Of a stretch of DNA of 21,132 bases, positions 6,508 to 11,950 are shown in pieces. How positions within the stretch are numbered: position 1 is the first letter of the stretch; the number at the start of each line of letters is the position of its first letter. The DNA is taken from IMG/VR virus record IMGVR_UViG_3300028284_000036, positions 1 through 21,132 of that record; one strand, written 5' to 3'. Source of the DNA: a virus. The notes beneath the pieces are model-generated. The model did no database searches. It saw nothing but the letters and a program-made list of their open reading frames with translations, and was not told the DNA's origin. The position numbers and the translations under genes are program-made.

Positions 6508-8150
6508 TAAAAATCCACCTTATCATCGGCTACTGGACACGCTGTCTCAATCATACGGCCAGAGTCTTTATCGTAGTAGAGGTAACAAGCTGCACCAGTC
6601 AAACCAACAAACCGATTCTTCAGAACCCTAACGCACGTAGTGTTGCGTATATCAGCGTCTGGGTGCTGCTGGTCACGTTCTAAGCCAATCACCATGTCAC
6701 TTAGCTGTGCGATACTGGCTGACCCCCTAAGCTCTCCTAAGCTAATCTTACCGCCGTCCTCGTGAGCCTTCTGACCTGATGGTCGGCGGAGGTGAGACAC
6801 TAAGAACAAGCCGACACCTGTCTCCTGAACTATCTTACGGAGGTTAGTCATAATGCTATCAATAGCCTTACGCTCGTCTCCGTTGGCTTGGTCACTGACT
6901 ACGATGCTCAGGTGGTCTAGGATAATCCACTTACAGTCTAAGCCTTTAGCCATGTAGCGTATGCGTCCTAGCAGGTCATCCTCACTGGTGCTGCCCCAAT
7001 GGTCAAGCATATAGATACGTCCTGTACCCATAGTCTTTTCCCAGTAGCCTTTCTGCTCTTCAGTGGTAACTGCTGCTTTAACATCCGGTAAGTGTAGCTG
7101 CTTATTAGCTTCGATGGACATAATACCTAGAGCTGTCTTGGGTATATCTTCTTCCAGTGCCAAGATACCTATGTTATCTTCTGTCTGGTTCAACAAGTAG
7201 TGTTCCAACTCACGTACTATCTGAGACTTACCCATGCCAGAACCTGAAGTAATGGTAACCAGCTCTTTAGCCCTAAAGCCGTGGGTGTACTCGTTTAGAC
7301 ACGTCCAAGGGTAAGGAATAGAAACAGTCTGTGCTTGTTCCTGTAGCAAATCCCAAGTGTCTAAGCCTGACACAATACCATCGGGCCTGAATACCTTAGC
7401 ATCCCACCAGCTACTAACAAACTCTGACACCTTTCGGGCCTTCAACATATCGCCTGCGTCCTTCAGGGGCAGTGTTACGTTCTTAGCCTTATTGGGTGTG
7501 AATAAAGTTAGTACAGACTGTGCTGCTTCCTGTCCCGCTTTGTCGTTATCAAAACAGACAATAACGTTATCGAAGCTCTCTAACCAGTCTAGGTTAGCTT
7601 TAATATCCTTAGTTGCACCGGCAGCGCCTGACCTAATTGATACTACTGGCCATTTGCCGTCGAACATCTCAGAGACAGCCATTGCGTCCGCCTCTCCCTC
7701 AGTGATGGTAATGTACTTACCGCCTTCTCTATATGCCTGTTGTCCAAACAGTCCTACATTGTCGAAGTTACCTGTTGCGTAGAATCCTTTGTTATCTACT
7801 TGTCTGACCTTCGTCCCTGTGGCCTGACCTGTGTCTTTATCGTAGTACGGGTAATGATGCTTGACAATCTTACCCTCTGGGGAGAACTCTACAGTCACAC
7901 CGAACTTAGCTGCGATTGCCTGTGAAATCTTCCTATCGGGGATTGACGCTATAGTTCCTGTCATCTCAAATGCTCTTGTTTGCTTCTTAATTACATCAGC
8001 AAAGTCTGAGGCAGTTCCGTTGCCTCTCTCGTAGTGACCACACCCACCAGTAAAACAGTGGGCGTGTCCATCAGAGTACCTTGCAAGGTTGTTGCCTGAA
8101 CCACACTTAGGACATGGCTCATGCTTTACAAAGGTAGACTCTTCTCTCAT
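6507..8150 (-). CDS. Primase-helicase, T7 gp4-like
   Basis: The 547-residue protein has the same order of domains as T7 gp4. A zinc-binding domain carries Cys13, Cys16, Cys32 and Cys37. A TOPRIM primase core carries Glu151 (ITEGEADAM) and Asp201/Asp203 (CFDNDKAG). A hexameric DnaB-like helicase carries Walker A at 303-309 (GSGMGKS) and Walker B near Asp412 (WIILDHLSIV). It unwinds the fork and makes primers. The acidic C-terminus ends in ADDKVDF, echoing the terminal-Phe tail by which T7 gp4 contacts polymerase. The length is close to that of T7 gp4 (566 aa). It lies 2 bases downstream of the SSB gene and overlaps the PP-loop gene by TAATG. Confidence 0.95.
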   Translation of the reverse strand: MREESTFVKHEPCPKCGSGNNLARYSDGHAHCFTGGCGHYERGNGTASDFADVIKKQTRAFEMTGTIASIPDRKISQAIAAKFGVTVEFSPEGKIVKHHYPYYDKDTGQATGTKVRQVDNKGFYATGNFDNVGLFGQQAYREGGKYITITEGEADAMAVSEMFDGKWPVVSIRSGAAGATKDIKANLDWLESFDNVIVCFDNDKAGQEAAQSVLTLFTPNKAKNVTLPLKDAGDMLKARKVSEFVSSWWDAKVFRPDGIVSGLDTWDLLQEQAQTVSIPYPWTCLNEYTHGFRAKELVTITSGSGMGKSQIVRELEHYLLNQTEDNIGILALEEDIPKTALGIMSIEANKQLHLPDVKAAVTTEEQKGYWEKTMGTGRIYMLDHWGSTSEDDLLGRIRYMAKGLDCKWIILDHLSIVVSDQANGDERKAIDSIMTNLRKIVQETGVGLFLVSHLRRPSGQKAHEDGGKISLGELRGSASIAQLSDMVIGLERDQQHPDADIRNTTCVRVLKNRFVGLTGAACYLYYDKDSGRMIETACPVADDKVDF

Positions 8151-8152
8151 CC

Positions 8153-8524
8153 TTAAAAGTCCTCTGCGCCTTCCATCTCTGCTACTTCCAGAACCTTAAC
8201 TTTGTTGAGGTAAGTACCCATTCCGTGTACAGGGTGCGGTTGACCGTCTGTATACAGTAGCCTGACTCTAGAGCCTCTGGTCACTCGACCACTAAACTCT
8301 GTCCCATCAGGGTTAAGCACTGGCACATCGAACTTACTGCTAAACTTACGCTGTTTGACGCCTTCGTACTCTCTCAGCTTGACACCCTTAGCATCTAGCT
8401 CATCTGCTGTTGCGTCATCTAAAGACACTACCAGAGAGAATTTACCAGTGGATTGATTGTTGTAGACCTCATGCTCAGTGAGGTTAGCGAATGCTACTGT
8501 ACCTTCTAATGTTGCTAATGACAT
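8153..8524 (-). CDS. Single-stranded-DNA-binding protein, gp2.5-like
   Basis: The 123-residue protein has an OB-fold-like beta-rich pattern (LEGTVAFANLTEHEVYNNQ, KFSLVVSLDD, RGSRVRLLYT, GTYLNKVKVLEV) and an acidic tail ending EMEGAEDF. A C-terminal acidic segment closed by Phe is the mark of T7 gp2.5, where it recruits polymerase and helicase. The protein is much shorter than T7 gp2.5 (232 aa), so it is a reduced or distinct lineage. It is the first gene of the replication operon, about 95 bases downstream of a consensus promoter, and it has AAGG nine bases before ATG. First position and good signals fit a protein needed in high amounts. Confidence 0.8.
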   Translation of the reverse strand: MSLATLEGTVAFANLTEHEVYNNQSTGKFSLVVSLDDATADELDAKGVKLREYEGVKQRKFSSKFDVPVLNPDGTEFSGRVTRGSRVRLLYTDGQPHPVHGMGTYLNKVKVLEVAEMEGAEDF

Positions 8525-8561
8525 AGTTATTACCTTTCAGTTGGTTATTAAATTGATTCAT

Positions 8562-8580
8562 CTACTTAAGTATACTTTAG
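8562..8580. repeat. Palindromic GTATACTT-type element in the leader of the replication operon
   Basis: On the minus strand this 19-base element includes GTATACTTAAGTA, identical over 13 bases to the palindrome at 11930-11945. On the plus strand, positions 8569-8590 match 16510-16531 at 21 of 22 bases (AGTATACTTTAGT, then AGTTACTT). It lies between the likely transcription start near 8618 and the SSB start codon. An operator or RNA-processing role is an inference. Confidence 0.55.
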
Positions 8581-8624
8581 TTAGTTACTTTAATGTTTAA
8601 TCTTAAAGAACATAACATAAGGAT

Positions 8625-8653
8625 ATTATAGCATTAATTATAGCCTTTGTCAA
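8625..8653 (-). promoter_or_regulatory. Consensus sigma70-type promoter for the replication operon
   Basis: On the minus strand, TTGACA (8648-8653), a 17-base spacer and TATAAT (8625-8630) form a perfect consensus. The -35 box lies in the last codons of the upstream zinc-ribbon gene. The expected transcription start is near 8618, leaving a leader of about 95 bases before the SSB gene. It would drive the whole leftward arm through a host RNA polymerase holoenzyme. Confidence 0.88.
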
Positions 8654-8840
8654 ATTCAAATTCATCTAGGCTAATTGTGAAGTCTATCTGGGTATCTACG
8701 GTGGCGTCGAAGTCACTGTAAGCCTTACTTGAAATCTTACTACAGTCGTAGCAAAGGCCTACCATTGTGTCTGATTTACCGTAGGTTTTGTTTAGTTCCG
8801 CGTTAGTCAATATAACGTCACAAGCTTTGCATCTACTCAT
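8634..8840 (-). CDS. Small zinc-ribbon protein (68 aa)
   Basis: The ATG at 8838-8840 is chosen because GGAG lies nine bases upstream; the frame could also begin five codons earlier at a TTG, but without a good ribosome site. The 68-residue product has two CxxC pairs, Cys4/Cys7 (CKACD) and Cys30/Cys33 (CYDC), which most likely bind zinc, followed by an acidic C-terminus (DFTISLDEFEFDKG). Such small phage zinc ribbons often bind nucleic acid or host proteins. It overlaps the upstream gene by 8 bases and ends over the -35 box of the replication promoter. Confidence 0.72.
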   Translation of the reverse strand: MSRCKACDVILTNAELNKTYGKSDTMVGLCYDCSKISSKAYSDFDATVDTQIDFTISLDEFEFDKGYN

Positions 8841-9063
8841 TTTGTCTCTCTCCAAATGCGTTGTCGTGTTTCTGTTTGAAGTCGCTGTAAGACATTGCGT
8901 GGTATTCCTGTCGTAGCCTATCAGCGGCCATGGCTTGCATCTCTGATACTGTCATGCAGTAGAGCTGATACTCGACCAGCTCATTAACCATTACGTAGCT
9001 ACTATCGTCTAGCCAGTCGCTCTGATGGTCGTAACCAATCAACTGCTCTTTAATCTTGCTCAC
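8833..9063 (-). CDS. Hypothetical protein (76 aa)
   Basis: The 76-residue product begins MSKIKEQLIGYDHQSDWLDD and appears mainly helical (VNELVEYQLYCMTVSEMQAM, DRLRQEYHAMSYSDFKQKHD). It is hydrophilic, with no membrane segment and no metal motif. The coding frame overlaps the next gene by 8 bases and abuts the upstream gene at 9063. Similar proteins with a YCMTVSEM segment seem familiar from marine phages, but no function is known to me. Confidence 0.7.
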   Translation of the reverse strand: MSKIKEQLIGYDHQSDWLDDSSYVMVNELVEYQLYCMTVSEMQAMAADRLRQEYHAMSYSDFKQKHDNAFGERQNE

Positions 9064-9275
9064 TATTCGTCGTCCTCATCAAATGTATAAACGTTACCCC
9101 AAGAAATAACAATACAGGGCAGCAGTATTATAACACCTTGAAAGGGCATTGTCTCTATTTCCCCCGTTAAACTGTTCTGTGTATATACTGGCCTGCTATC
9201 GACGAATTCGATATCTAAACCGGTTCCAGCTCTAAACTCTATCGATAAATGCCTGTTAAATAATATCCAGCTCAT
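9063..9275 (-). CDS. Hypothetical protein with a hydrophobic segment (70 aa)
   Basis: The 70-residue product has a charged, beta-like N-terminal half (WILFNRHLSIEFRAGTGL), then a hydrophobic stretch near residues 46-62 (FQGVIILLPCIVISWG) and an acidic end (FDEDDE). The stretch could be one membrane span or the core of a small beta fold. The start overlaps the MazG-like gene by 4 bases (ATGA), which supports translation. Function unknown. Confidence 0.62.
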   Translation of the reverse strand: MSWILFNRHLSIEFRAGTGLDIEFVDSRPVYTQNSLTGEIETMPFQGVIILLPCIVISWGNVYTFDEDDE

Positions 9276-9700
9276 AATTTACCCCCTTGTCTATGTAGTA
9301 GACCTGCTCTAAGGCCCTTATCGTAGCTTGTAAGGGCTTCTGGGGCCTCTCCTGACCCTACCCCAAAGCCTCTCAAGTATTCGCCTTCAGAAGAGCTTAC
9401 AGTGCGTTCTTTAACGAATACACCATCTACCATTTTACCTTTGCGGTCTTTAATATCCTCGTAGGCATGGCTGAGGCACTCAAACAGACTCAAGCCATTA
9501 CGCTCCGCTATATTGATGAGCACAACCAAACAGTCCCCTATATCATCAATTACCGGCTGTGATAGCAGAATGTTTGTTTCTAGCTCTTTAACCTCTTCGA
9601 CTAGCTTGGTGTGCTGTGCGGCGTCGGTGCTGCCCGCTATCAAATTGCGGTCTCTGTGCCATAGCACTACCCGCATTTCTAATTGTTCTAAACTGTTCAT
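9272..9700 (-). CDS. MazG-like nucleotide pyrophosphohydrolase
   Basis: The 142-residue protein carries the all-alpha NTP pyrophosphatase pattern: Glu35-Glu36-Val-Lys-Glu39 (KLVEEVKELETN) followed by Asp53 and Asp56 (IDDIGDCLVVL). MazG enzymes use an ExxE...ExxD magnesium site, so here Asp53 replaces the usual third Glu. The segment ERNGLSLFECLSHAYEDIKDRKGKM is typical of phage MazG-like proteins. The enzyme probably hydrolyses (d)NTPs; an effect on host ppGpp has been proposed for phage MazG but is unproven here. The C-terminal 40 residues (Gly/Ser-rich, ending HRQGGKL) are not part of the domain. The start has AGGA about eight bases upstream. Confidence 0.82.
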   Translation of the reverse strand: MNSLEQLEMRVVLWHRDRNLIAGSTDAAQHTKLVEEVKELETNILLSQPVIDDIGDCLVVLINIAERNGLSLFECLSHAYEDIKDRKGKMVDGVFVKERTVSSSEGEYLRGFGVGSGEAPEALTSYDKGLRAGLLHRQGGKL

Positions 9701-9702
9701 TT

Positions 9703-9828
9703 TTAATTATCCTCATCTAGCCATTGGTTGTCGCCGCGTTCATCCGCTAACGCCTCGTCTCTCTCCCACTGATAAAACTGTGGGCTGTCATCGTCCCAAG
9801 TCAAATGTTCGTCGCCGTGCTCGTCCAT
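9703..9828 (-). CDS. Very small acidic protein (41 aa)
   Basis: The frame from ATG at 9826-9828 to TAA at 9703-9705 encodes 41 residues, beginning MDEHGDEHLTWDDDSPQFYQ. About a third of the residues are Asp or Glu. AGAGG lies about nine bases before the start. It fills the gap between the membrane peptide gene and the MazG-like gene, with only two bases before the next start codon. A small acidic early protein could mimic DNA or bind a host enzyme, but this is speculation. Confidence 0.6.
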   Translation of the reverse strand: MDEHGDEHLTWDDDSPQFYQWERDEALADERGDNQWLDEDN

Positions 9829-9840
9829 CTTGTATACCTC

Positions 9841-9942
9841 TTAATTAATTAATGCTGTAAAACAGTACGCGATACTGTACCCAATTGCAAACCCCAGCGC
9901 GAAGCGCAGCACAGTGCCTAACATAGCGCCACCCGCAACCAT
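9841..9942 (-). CDS. Putative small membrane peptide (33 aa, or 27 aa from an internal ATG)
   Basis: The frame overlaps the end of the HTH-like gene. From ATG at 9940-9942 it gives 33 residues, starting MVAGGAMLGTVLRFALGFAI and ending in CFTALIN. A second in-frame ATG at 9922-9924 would give 27 residues. Almost the whole peptide is one hydrophobic segment with small-residue GxxxG-like spacing (GFAIG), as in helix-packing membrane peptides. Neither start has a strong ribosome site, so expression would rely on coupling. A 6-base inverted repeat lies within it (9862-9878). Confidence 0.45.
   Translation of the reverse strand: MVAGGAMLGTVLRFALGFAIGYSIAYCFTALIN
9862..9878. repeat. Inverted repeat ACAGTA-N5-TACTGT
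   Basis: ACAGTA (9862-9867) and TACTGT (9873-9878) form a perfect 6-base dyad with spacer CGCGA. It lies in the small membrane peptide gene and about 35 bases upstream of the next gene, so it may be an operator or may be chance. Confidence 0.3.
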
Positions 9943-10202
9943 GCCGAAGACAGTCTATCCGCCTCTGACTCAAGTTTGTTAAATTGTGACCGCTCCCGTG
10001 CCTTTTTACCGTATCGCTCTGGGTTGCGCTCGTGGGCCGGTGTGATATCCCAAGCGGTTATTTCGTTTTTACCTTTGAGCCTTCTGTACAGTGTGGCGTT
10101 GCTTATGTTAGTAATCAGAGACACCGCGTAAATGCTGTAACTGGCGCCGGTGATAAGCCGCGGGTGTTCACCGCTGAATATTAGCTCTTTAGTTTGTCGC
10201 AT
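9918..10202 (-). CDS. Putative HTH DNA-binding protein (94 aa)
   Basis: The 94-residue product contains YSIYAVSLITNISNATLYRR near residues 22-41, which reads as a helix-turn-helix, followed by a basic LKGKNEIT. The C-terminal half is charged (RNPERYGKKARERSQFNKLE). It could recognise DNA in the control region to its right, but no direct evidence links them. The start has GGAG and a spacing of about ten, in a context (GGAGTATA, then AT-rich, ATG) that is also seen for its upstream neighbour. It ends inside the membrane peptide frame. Confidence 0.6.
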   Translation of the reverse strand: MRQTKELIFSGEHPRLITGASYSIYAVSLITNISNATLYRRLKGKNEITAWDITPAHERNPERYGKKARERSQFNKLESEADRLSSAWLRVALC

Positions 10203-10219
10203 TGTTCTATACTCCAGTG

Positions 10220-10372
10220 TTATGAGTTAAGCCACTCAGCGTATGTTTTAGGTGGCTTACCGTCCAACCATAAACCCGTTTTTTTATCGACGGCTGATAA
10301 GTATATCGCATATTCTTGGTCATTCGTTCCTCTGGCCTGAGTTTGCCAAAAATCGTTTTGCTCTAATTCCAT
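10220..10372 (-). CDS. Small hypothetical protein (50 aa)
   Basis: I choose the ATG at 10370-10372, giving a 50-residue product that begins MELEQNDFWQTQARGTNDQE and ends KPPKTYAEWLNS. GGAGTATAAAATA precedes it, a good ribosome site inside the end of the preceding gene. The frame is open upstream to 10465, but that part overlaps a better-supported membrane protein frame and has no ribosome site. Its function is unknown; the C-terminal DGKPPKTYAEWL is the most protein-like part. Confidence 0.6.
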   Translation of the reverse strand: MELEQNDFWQTQARGTNDQEYAIYLSAVDKKTGLWLDGKPPKTYAEWLNS

Positions 10373-10376
10373 TATT

Positions 10377-10541
10377 TTATACTCCATAGCGGGCAATAAT
10401 GGCCCAATTAAGGAACGTAAACATAGCGACGACACCCAATGACAGCGACAGATAAACCACACCATCCGCGATATATTGCTCGATTCGCTCTATCTTTTGC
10501 TTCTTGAGCAGTGCGCTGTTGCCCTTGTAATTGTTTAACAT
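10377..10541 (-). CDS. Small single-span membrane protein (54 aa)
   Basis: The frame runs from ATG at 10539-10541 to TAA at 10377-10379. The 54-residue product has a basic N-terminus (LLKKQKIERIEQ) and one clear hydrophobic segment at about residues 27-50 (VVYLSLSLGVVAMFTFLNWA), so it probably sits in the inner membrane with the basic end in the cytoplasm. It overlaps the upstream stop by TAATG and ends five bases before the next ATG. Candidate roles include a holin-like or superinfection protein, but neither is shown. Its location in the early small-gene cluster rather than beside the endolysin argues against a holin. Confidence 0.6.
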   Translation of the reverse strand: MLNNYKGNSALLKKQKIERIEQYIADGVVYLSLSLGVVAMFTFLNWAIIARYGV

Positions 10542-10804
10542 TATGCCACCTCGTCAAAGTCTGGGTCGCATTCACTAGTTGAAGTCAACAGGCAATCAAT
10601 ACGCTCCTGCGGCACTGTAAGGGCCTCGCAGCCGTTGAGCCATTTGTTGATATGCTTGGTAGTGGTGACGCTGTATCGCTCATCTGTGCGCACTAGTGTG
10701 CCATCAGTCAGACACGCAGCCACCGGCGTTTCATAGCTAAAGAATACCTGTGCAAAGCCCATATCTAACACTGTCATGTTACTAGCTATTTGTTTAATTT
10801 TCAT
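10541..10804 (-). CDS. Hypothetical protein, DUF8033-like (87 aa)
   Basis: The 87-residue product begins MKIKQIASNMTVLDMGFAQV and contains FFSYETPVAACL and SVTTTKHINKWLNG. This pairing of a YxTPVA strand with a TTxxHINxWL helix is shared by short phage and plasmid proteins that I associate, with moderate confidence, with DUF8033. Function is unknown. The ATG has GAGG nine bases upstream. The stop overlaps the next start (TAATG). Confidence 0.68.
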   Translation of the reverse strand: MKIKQIASNMTVLDMGFAQVFFSYETPVAACLTDGTLVRTDERYSVTTTKHINKWLNGCEALTVPQERIDCLLTSTSECDPDFDEVA

Positions 10805-10831
10805 TTTGTATCGCCTCTATTGGTTTGGTTT

Positions 10832-10845
10832 GCCCCTTGCGGGGC
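10832..10845. other. Short GC hairpin GCCCC-TTGC-GGGGC
   Basis: A perfect 5-base stem with a 4-base loop lies in the 50-base gap between two leftward genes. No T-run follows it on either strand, so it is not a standard intrinsic terminator. It may slow RNA polymerase or protect mRNA ends. Confidence 0.4.
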
Positions 10846-10855
10846 GTTGATTGGT

Positions 10856-11176
10856 TTATTCTCCACACAAGTTGCCGTCGAGAGAATCGAACGCAAAAAT
10901 GCAGGCGTTGAATAATGTTGCATATGCTAATTTGGTTGCATATTCGTTAAACGTTGCGGCTTCGTATCCTATCTCATGCAATTGTTCCTCACCATCATCG
11001 GTGTCGCACTGTTGGCAAAGCTCTATAGCTTTATAAGTATAAATCACGCACTCATGCCCGTCACACGATTGGTGCATATAATCGTAAACATCCATGCCGT
11101 GACTTAGAAATTCCTCTTGAGCATCTTTGGCAATTCTGATGGCTTCTTGCTCTAACTCATATTGGTTCTTAATCAT
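10856..11176 (-). CDS. Hypothetical protein, first gene of the leftward small-gene cluster (106 aa)
   Basis: I choose the ATG at 11174-11176, with AAGGTG upstream, over a GTG three codons earlier. The 106-residue product begins MIKNQYELEQEAIRIAKDAQ and contains HGMDVYDYMHQSCDGHECVIYTYKAIELCQQCDTDDGEE, so it has several His and Cys residues that may bind metal. It is mostly helical by appearance. It is the promoter-proximal gene of the cluster, behind the promoter at 11225-11252, which is where phages often place host-takeover genes. I recall related proteins in phages and plasmids but no function. Confidence 0.7.
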   Translation of the reverse strand: MIKNQYELEQEAIRIAKDAQEEFLSHGMDVYDYMHQSCDGHECVIYTYKAIELCQQCDTDDGEEQLHEIGYEAATFNEYATKLAYATLFNACIFAFDSLDGNLCGE

Positions 11177-11224
11177 TGTTATCACCTTTGTTTTGTTTGT
11201 GTGTTTGTTGTCTTGATGGGTTGT

Positions 11225-11252
11225 ATTCTAAAGCATCGCCGCATGGTGTCAA
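11225..11252 (-). promoter_or_regulatory. Leftward sigma70-type promoter for the small-gene cluster
   Basis: On the minus strand, TTGACA (11247-11252), a 16-base spacer and TAGAAT (11225-11230) form a near-consensus promoter. The expected start is near 11218, about 40 bases before the ATG at 11176. A dyad GTCAA-N6-TTGAC at 11248-11263 overlaps the -35 box and could be a repressor site. Confidence 0.7.
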
Positions 11253-11327
11253 TACCCTTTGACCATTTAATTACAATTAATTTCCACAGCATAGATATAA
11301 GGAGCGGGCGCGCGCGAATACTACAGA

Positions 11328-11344
11328 TTGACAACCATTGTCAA
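11328..11344. repeat. Inverted repeat TTGACAA-CCA-TTGTCAA
   Basis: A perfect 7-base dyad with a 3-base spacer. It stands eight bases before the first GTGAC-N16-GTCAC element and shares the TTGAC/GTCAA half-site with the dyad over the leftward -35 box. The symmetry and size are typical of a dimeric repressor operator. Confidence 0.5.
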
Positions 11345-11351
11345 ACATTAG

Positions 11352-11379
11352 CGTGACCAATCCATCTTGATTAGTCACG
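11352..11379. repeat. Dyad element 1: GTGAC-N16-GTCAC (extended hairpin)
   Basis: Arms are CGTGACCAATC (11352-11362) and GATTAGTCACG (11369-11379), complementary at 10 of 11 positions around a 6-base loop. The GTGAC and GTCAC ends are at 11353-11357 and 11374-11378. It is the best-paired of three elements with identical geometry in this region. Confidence 0.6.
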
Positions 11380-11471
11380 AGTATCTCTTGCAGTGTGGTT
11401 GCTTGTGTGTTACATATGTGGTCTGTAGGTATCCTATAGCATACTCACTCCCCAGTTGTACAGGTGTAAAC

Positions 11472-11497
11472 GTGACTATCCTTTCGCTTCTGGTCAC
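11472..11497. repeat. Dyad element 2: GTGAC-N16-GTCAC
   Basis: GTGAC at 11472-11476 and GTCAC at 11493-11497, with 16 bases between, the same geometry as the elements at 11353-11378 and 11541-11566. The interior is not complementary, which favours a protein site over an RNA hairpin. The right arm reads GGTCACCAATTG, similar to the right arm of element 3. Confidence 0.55.
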
Positions 11498-11540
11498 CAA
11501 TTGATTTGCTTGTGGGCCTTATGTGTGCTAGTGATTACCC

Positions 11541-11566
11541 GTGACCCTTGAGTACCATCCGGTCAC
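11541..11566. repeat. Dyad element 3: GTGAC-N16-GTCAC
   Basis: GTGAC at 11541-11545 and GTCAC at 11562-11566 with 16 bases between. One extra base pair is possible (GTGACC with GGTCAC). Its right arm continues GGTCACCGATTGGGCTTG, an imperfect copy of the sequence after element 2. A weak TTGACA lies ten bases downstream. Confidence 0.55.
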
Positions 11567-11702
11567 CGATTGGGCTTGACAATTCCTGTAGCCTATGATA
11601 AACAGGGGGCGGGGGGCCGGTTGTGGCTTTGGTATTCTCATGGGTACCCTCTGATATACAAAAAAGTGACCATTTAGGAAGGAGACGTGTGTGAGCTATA
11701 AG

Positions 11703-11719
11703 TGTTACCAAAAGTAACA
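11703..11719. repeat. Inverted repeat TGTTAC-CAAAA-GTAACA
   Basis: A perfect 6-base dyad with a 5-base spacer, about 105 bases upstream of the rightward -35 box. It may be an operator; no T-run follows to make it a terminator. Confidence 0.4.
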
Positions 11720-11774
11720 GTATTGTGTGTAAATAGGTGGCCCGTAAGTCATTGATTTATAAGGGAGTTCGCGG

Positions 11775-11796
11775 GTACACTTAAGTACACTAAAGG
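11775..11796. repeat. TTAAG-centred palindromic element, upstream copy
   Basis: This copy has core GTACACTTAAGTACAC followed by TAAAGG. The copy at 11930-11950 has GTATACTTAAGTATAC followed by TAAGG, so the two share the pattern GTAYACTTAAGTAYAC and a similar right flank. This one lies about 30 bases upstream of the rightward -35 box; the other lies in the leader. Confidence 0.55.
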
Positions 11797-11823
11797 GGGT
11801 AGTTAAATTAACTGAAATACTTC

Positions 11824-11852
11824 TTGACTTCTAAGCTAAAATATGGTATAAT
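11824..11852 (+). promoter_or_regulatory. Rightward sigma70-type promoter for packaging and head genes
   Basis: TTGACT (11824-11829), a 17-base spacer and TATAAT (11847-11852). The -10 region and spacer end (AAAATATGG, TATAAT) closely resemble the promoter at 16474. The expected start is near 11859, giving a leader of about 110 bases before the TerS-like gene. It is flanked by two TTAAG-centred palindromes. Confidence 0.85.
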
Positions 11853-11929
11853 ATACCTATGTTATAAATTACTTCATTTAGTTATTAACATTAAGATATT
11901 AACAAAAGAACTTAACTAAAGGGTCTTAG

Positions 11930-11950
11930 GTATACTTAAGTATACTAAGG
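11930..11950. repeat. Perfect 16-base palindrome GTATACTTAAGTATAC, leader copy
   Basis: The palindrome at 11930-11945 is perfect and followed by TAAGG. It lies about 70 bases downstream of the expected transcription start and about 25 bases before the TerS-like start codon. Related elements stand by the other two consensus promoters (8562-8580 and 16504-16523). Confidence 0.6.

Noticed and set aside
7357-7782. Plus-strand open frame of 141 codons inside the primase-helicase gene
   Set aside because: It lies wholly opposite a gene with complete catalytic motifs and has no own promoter or ribosome site.
10832-10845. GC hairpin considered as a terminator
   Set aside because: The 5-base stem is not followed by a T-run on either strand.
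11162-11356. Short plus-strand frame of 64 codons in the control region
   Set aside because: It overlaps the leftward promoter and dyads, has no ribosome site, and the product has no protein-like pattern.
11352-11566. Repeated dyads considered as a CRISPR-like array
   Set aside because: Only five-base arms are repeated, copies are unevenly spaced, and there are no long direct repeats or spacers.
11576-11604. Possible rightward promoter starting with TTGACA
   Set aside because: No good -10 box lies at 16-18 bases; TAAACA matches only three of six positions.
11673-11700. Strong Shine-Dalgarno-like GGAAGGAG followed by GTG in the control region
   Set aside because: The GTG frame stops after four codons and the other nearby GTG is followed at once by TGA, so there is no gene; a tiny leader peptide cannot be excluded.
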